Shown here piece by piece: positions 5,695 through 5,721 of a stretch of DNA of 5,721 nt; within the stretch, counting starts at the first letter, position 1, and each line of letters begins with the position of its first letter. Below the pieces are notes generated by a model. That model saw nothing but the letters and a program-made list of their open reading frames with translations. It was not told where the DNA came from and ran no database searches. Both the position numbers and the translations under genes were made by a program. This DNA is from Alloprevotella tannerae (GTDB lineage Bacteria; Bacteroidota; Bacteroidia; Bacteroidales; Bacteroidaceae). The DNA is taken from assembly GCA_015259305.1 (NCBI GenBank), contig JABZGO010000126.1, positions 1-5,721 on the forward strand, read 5' to 3'.

Positions 5695-5721
5695 CTTTTA
5701 GTCTGATTCCTTATGCTTATC

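Overview
The window reads as chromosomal core-genome DNA from a Bacteroidota member, probably Bacteroidales. Four things point there: (i) promoter-like sites of the TTTG / TAnnTTTG type (-33/-7) instead of -35/-10 boxes; (ii) almost no Shine-Dalgarno sequences before start codons; (iii) a tRNA-Pro(GGG) gene with no encoded CCA end; (iv) MnmA and MerR proteins with the look of that phylum, such as KDQTDFLAQ in MnmA. Coding DNA is moderately GC-rich (many GCC, CGC, GGC codons) and the gaps are AT-rich. A Porphyromonas-like genus is possible, but I cannot settle genus from sequence alone.

Layout. Positions 1-249 hold no convincing gene: a perfect 18-bp palindrome (15-53), a plain stretch, and the terminator of the tRNA. 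The minus strand then carries tRNA-Pro(GGG) (250-324) with its own consensus promoter (352-383), and mnmA (420-1514), a tRNA 2-thiouridylase. Between mnmA and the rightward genes is a compact divergent control region (about 1515-1655). It has a -7-like box on each strand and a dyad almost exactly midway between them.

The rightward unit is a small two-helix membrane protein of unknown function (1656-2045), a minimal MerR-type regulator (2086-2427) and radA/sms (2424-3809). The last two overlap by ATGA. A strong intrinsic terminator closes the unit at 3819-3844. Next is a lone 541-residue FAD-dependent dehydrogenase of the COG2509 type (3889-5514), followed by a 12-bp stem terminator whose better U-tract is on the minus strand. 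The last 140 bases hold overlapping, oppositely oriented promoter-like elements and a possible short minus-strand transcript.

How they fit together: these are mostly housekeeping functions, namely tRNA supply, wobble-uridine thiolation, recombination/repair and an uncharacterised flavoprotein. I see no defence system, mobile element, CRISPR array or biosynthetic cluster. The points most worth checking are the symmetric dyad between mnmA and the MerR-containing operon, the candidate small RNA and face-to-face promoters at the right edge, and the Pro-to-Ser change in the otherwise conserved TPNPD motif of MnmA.
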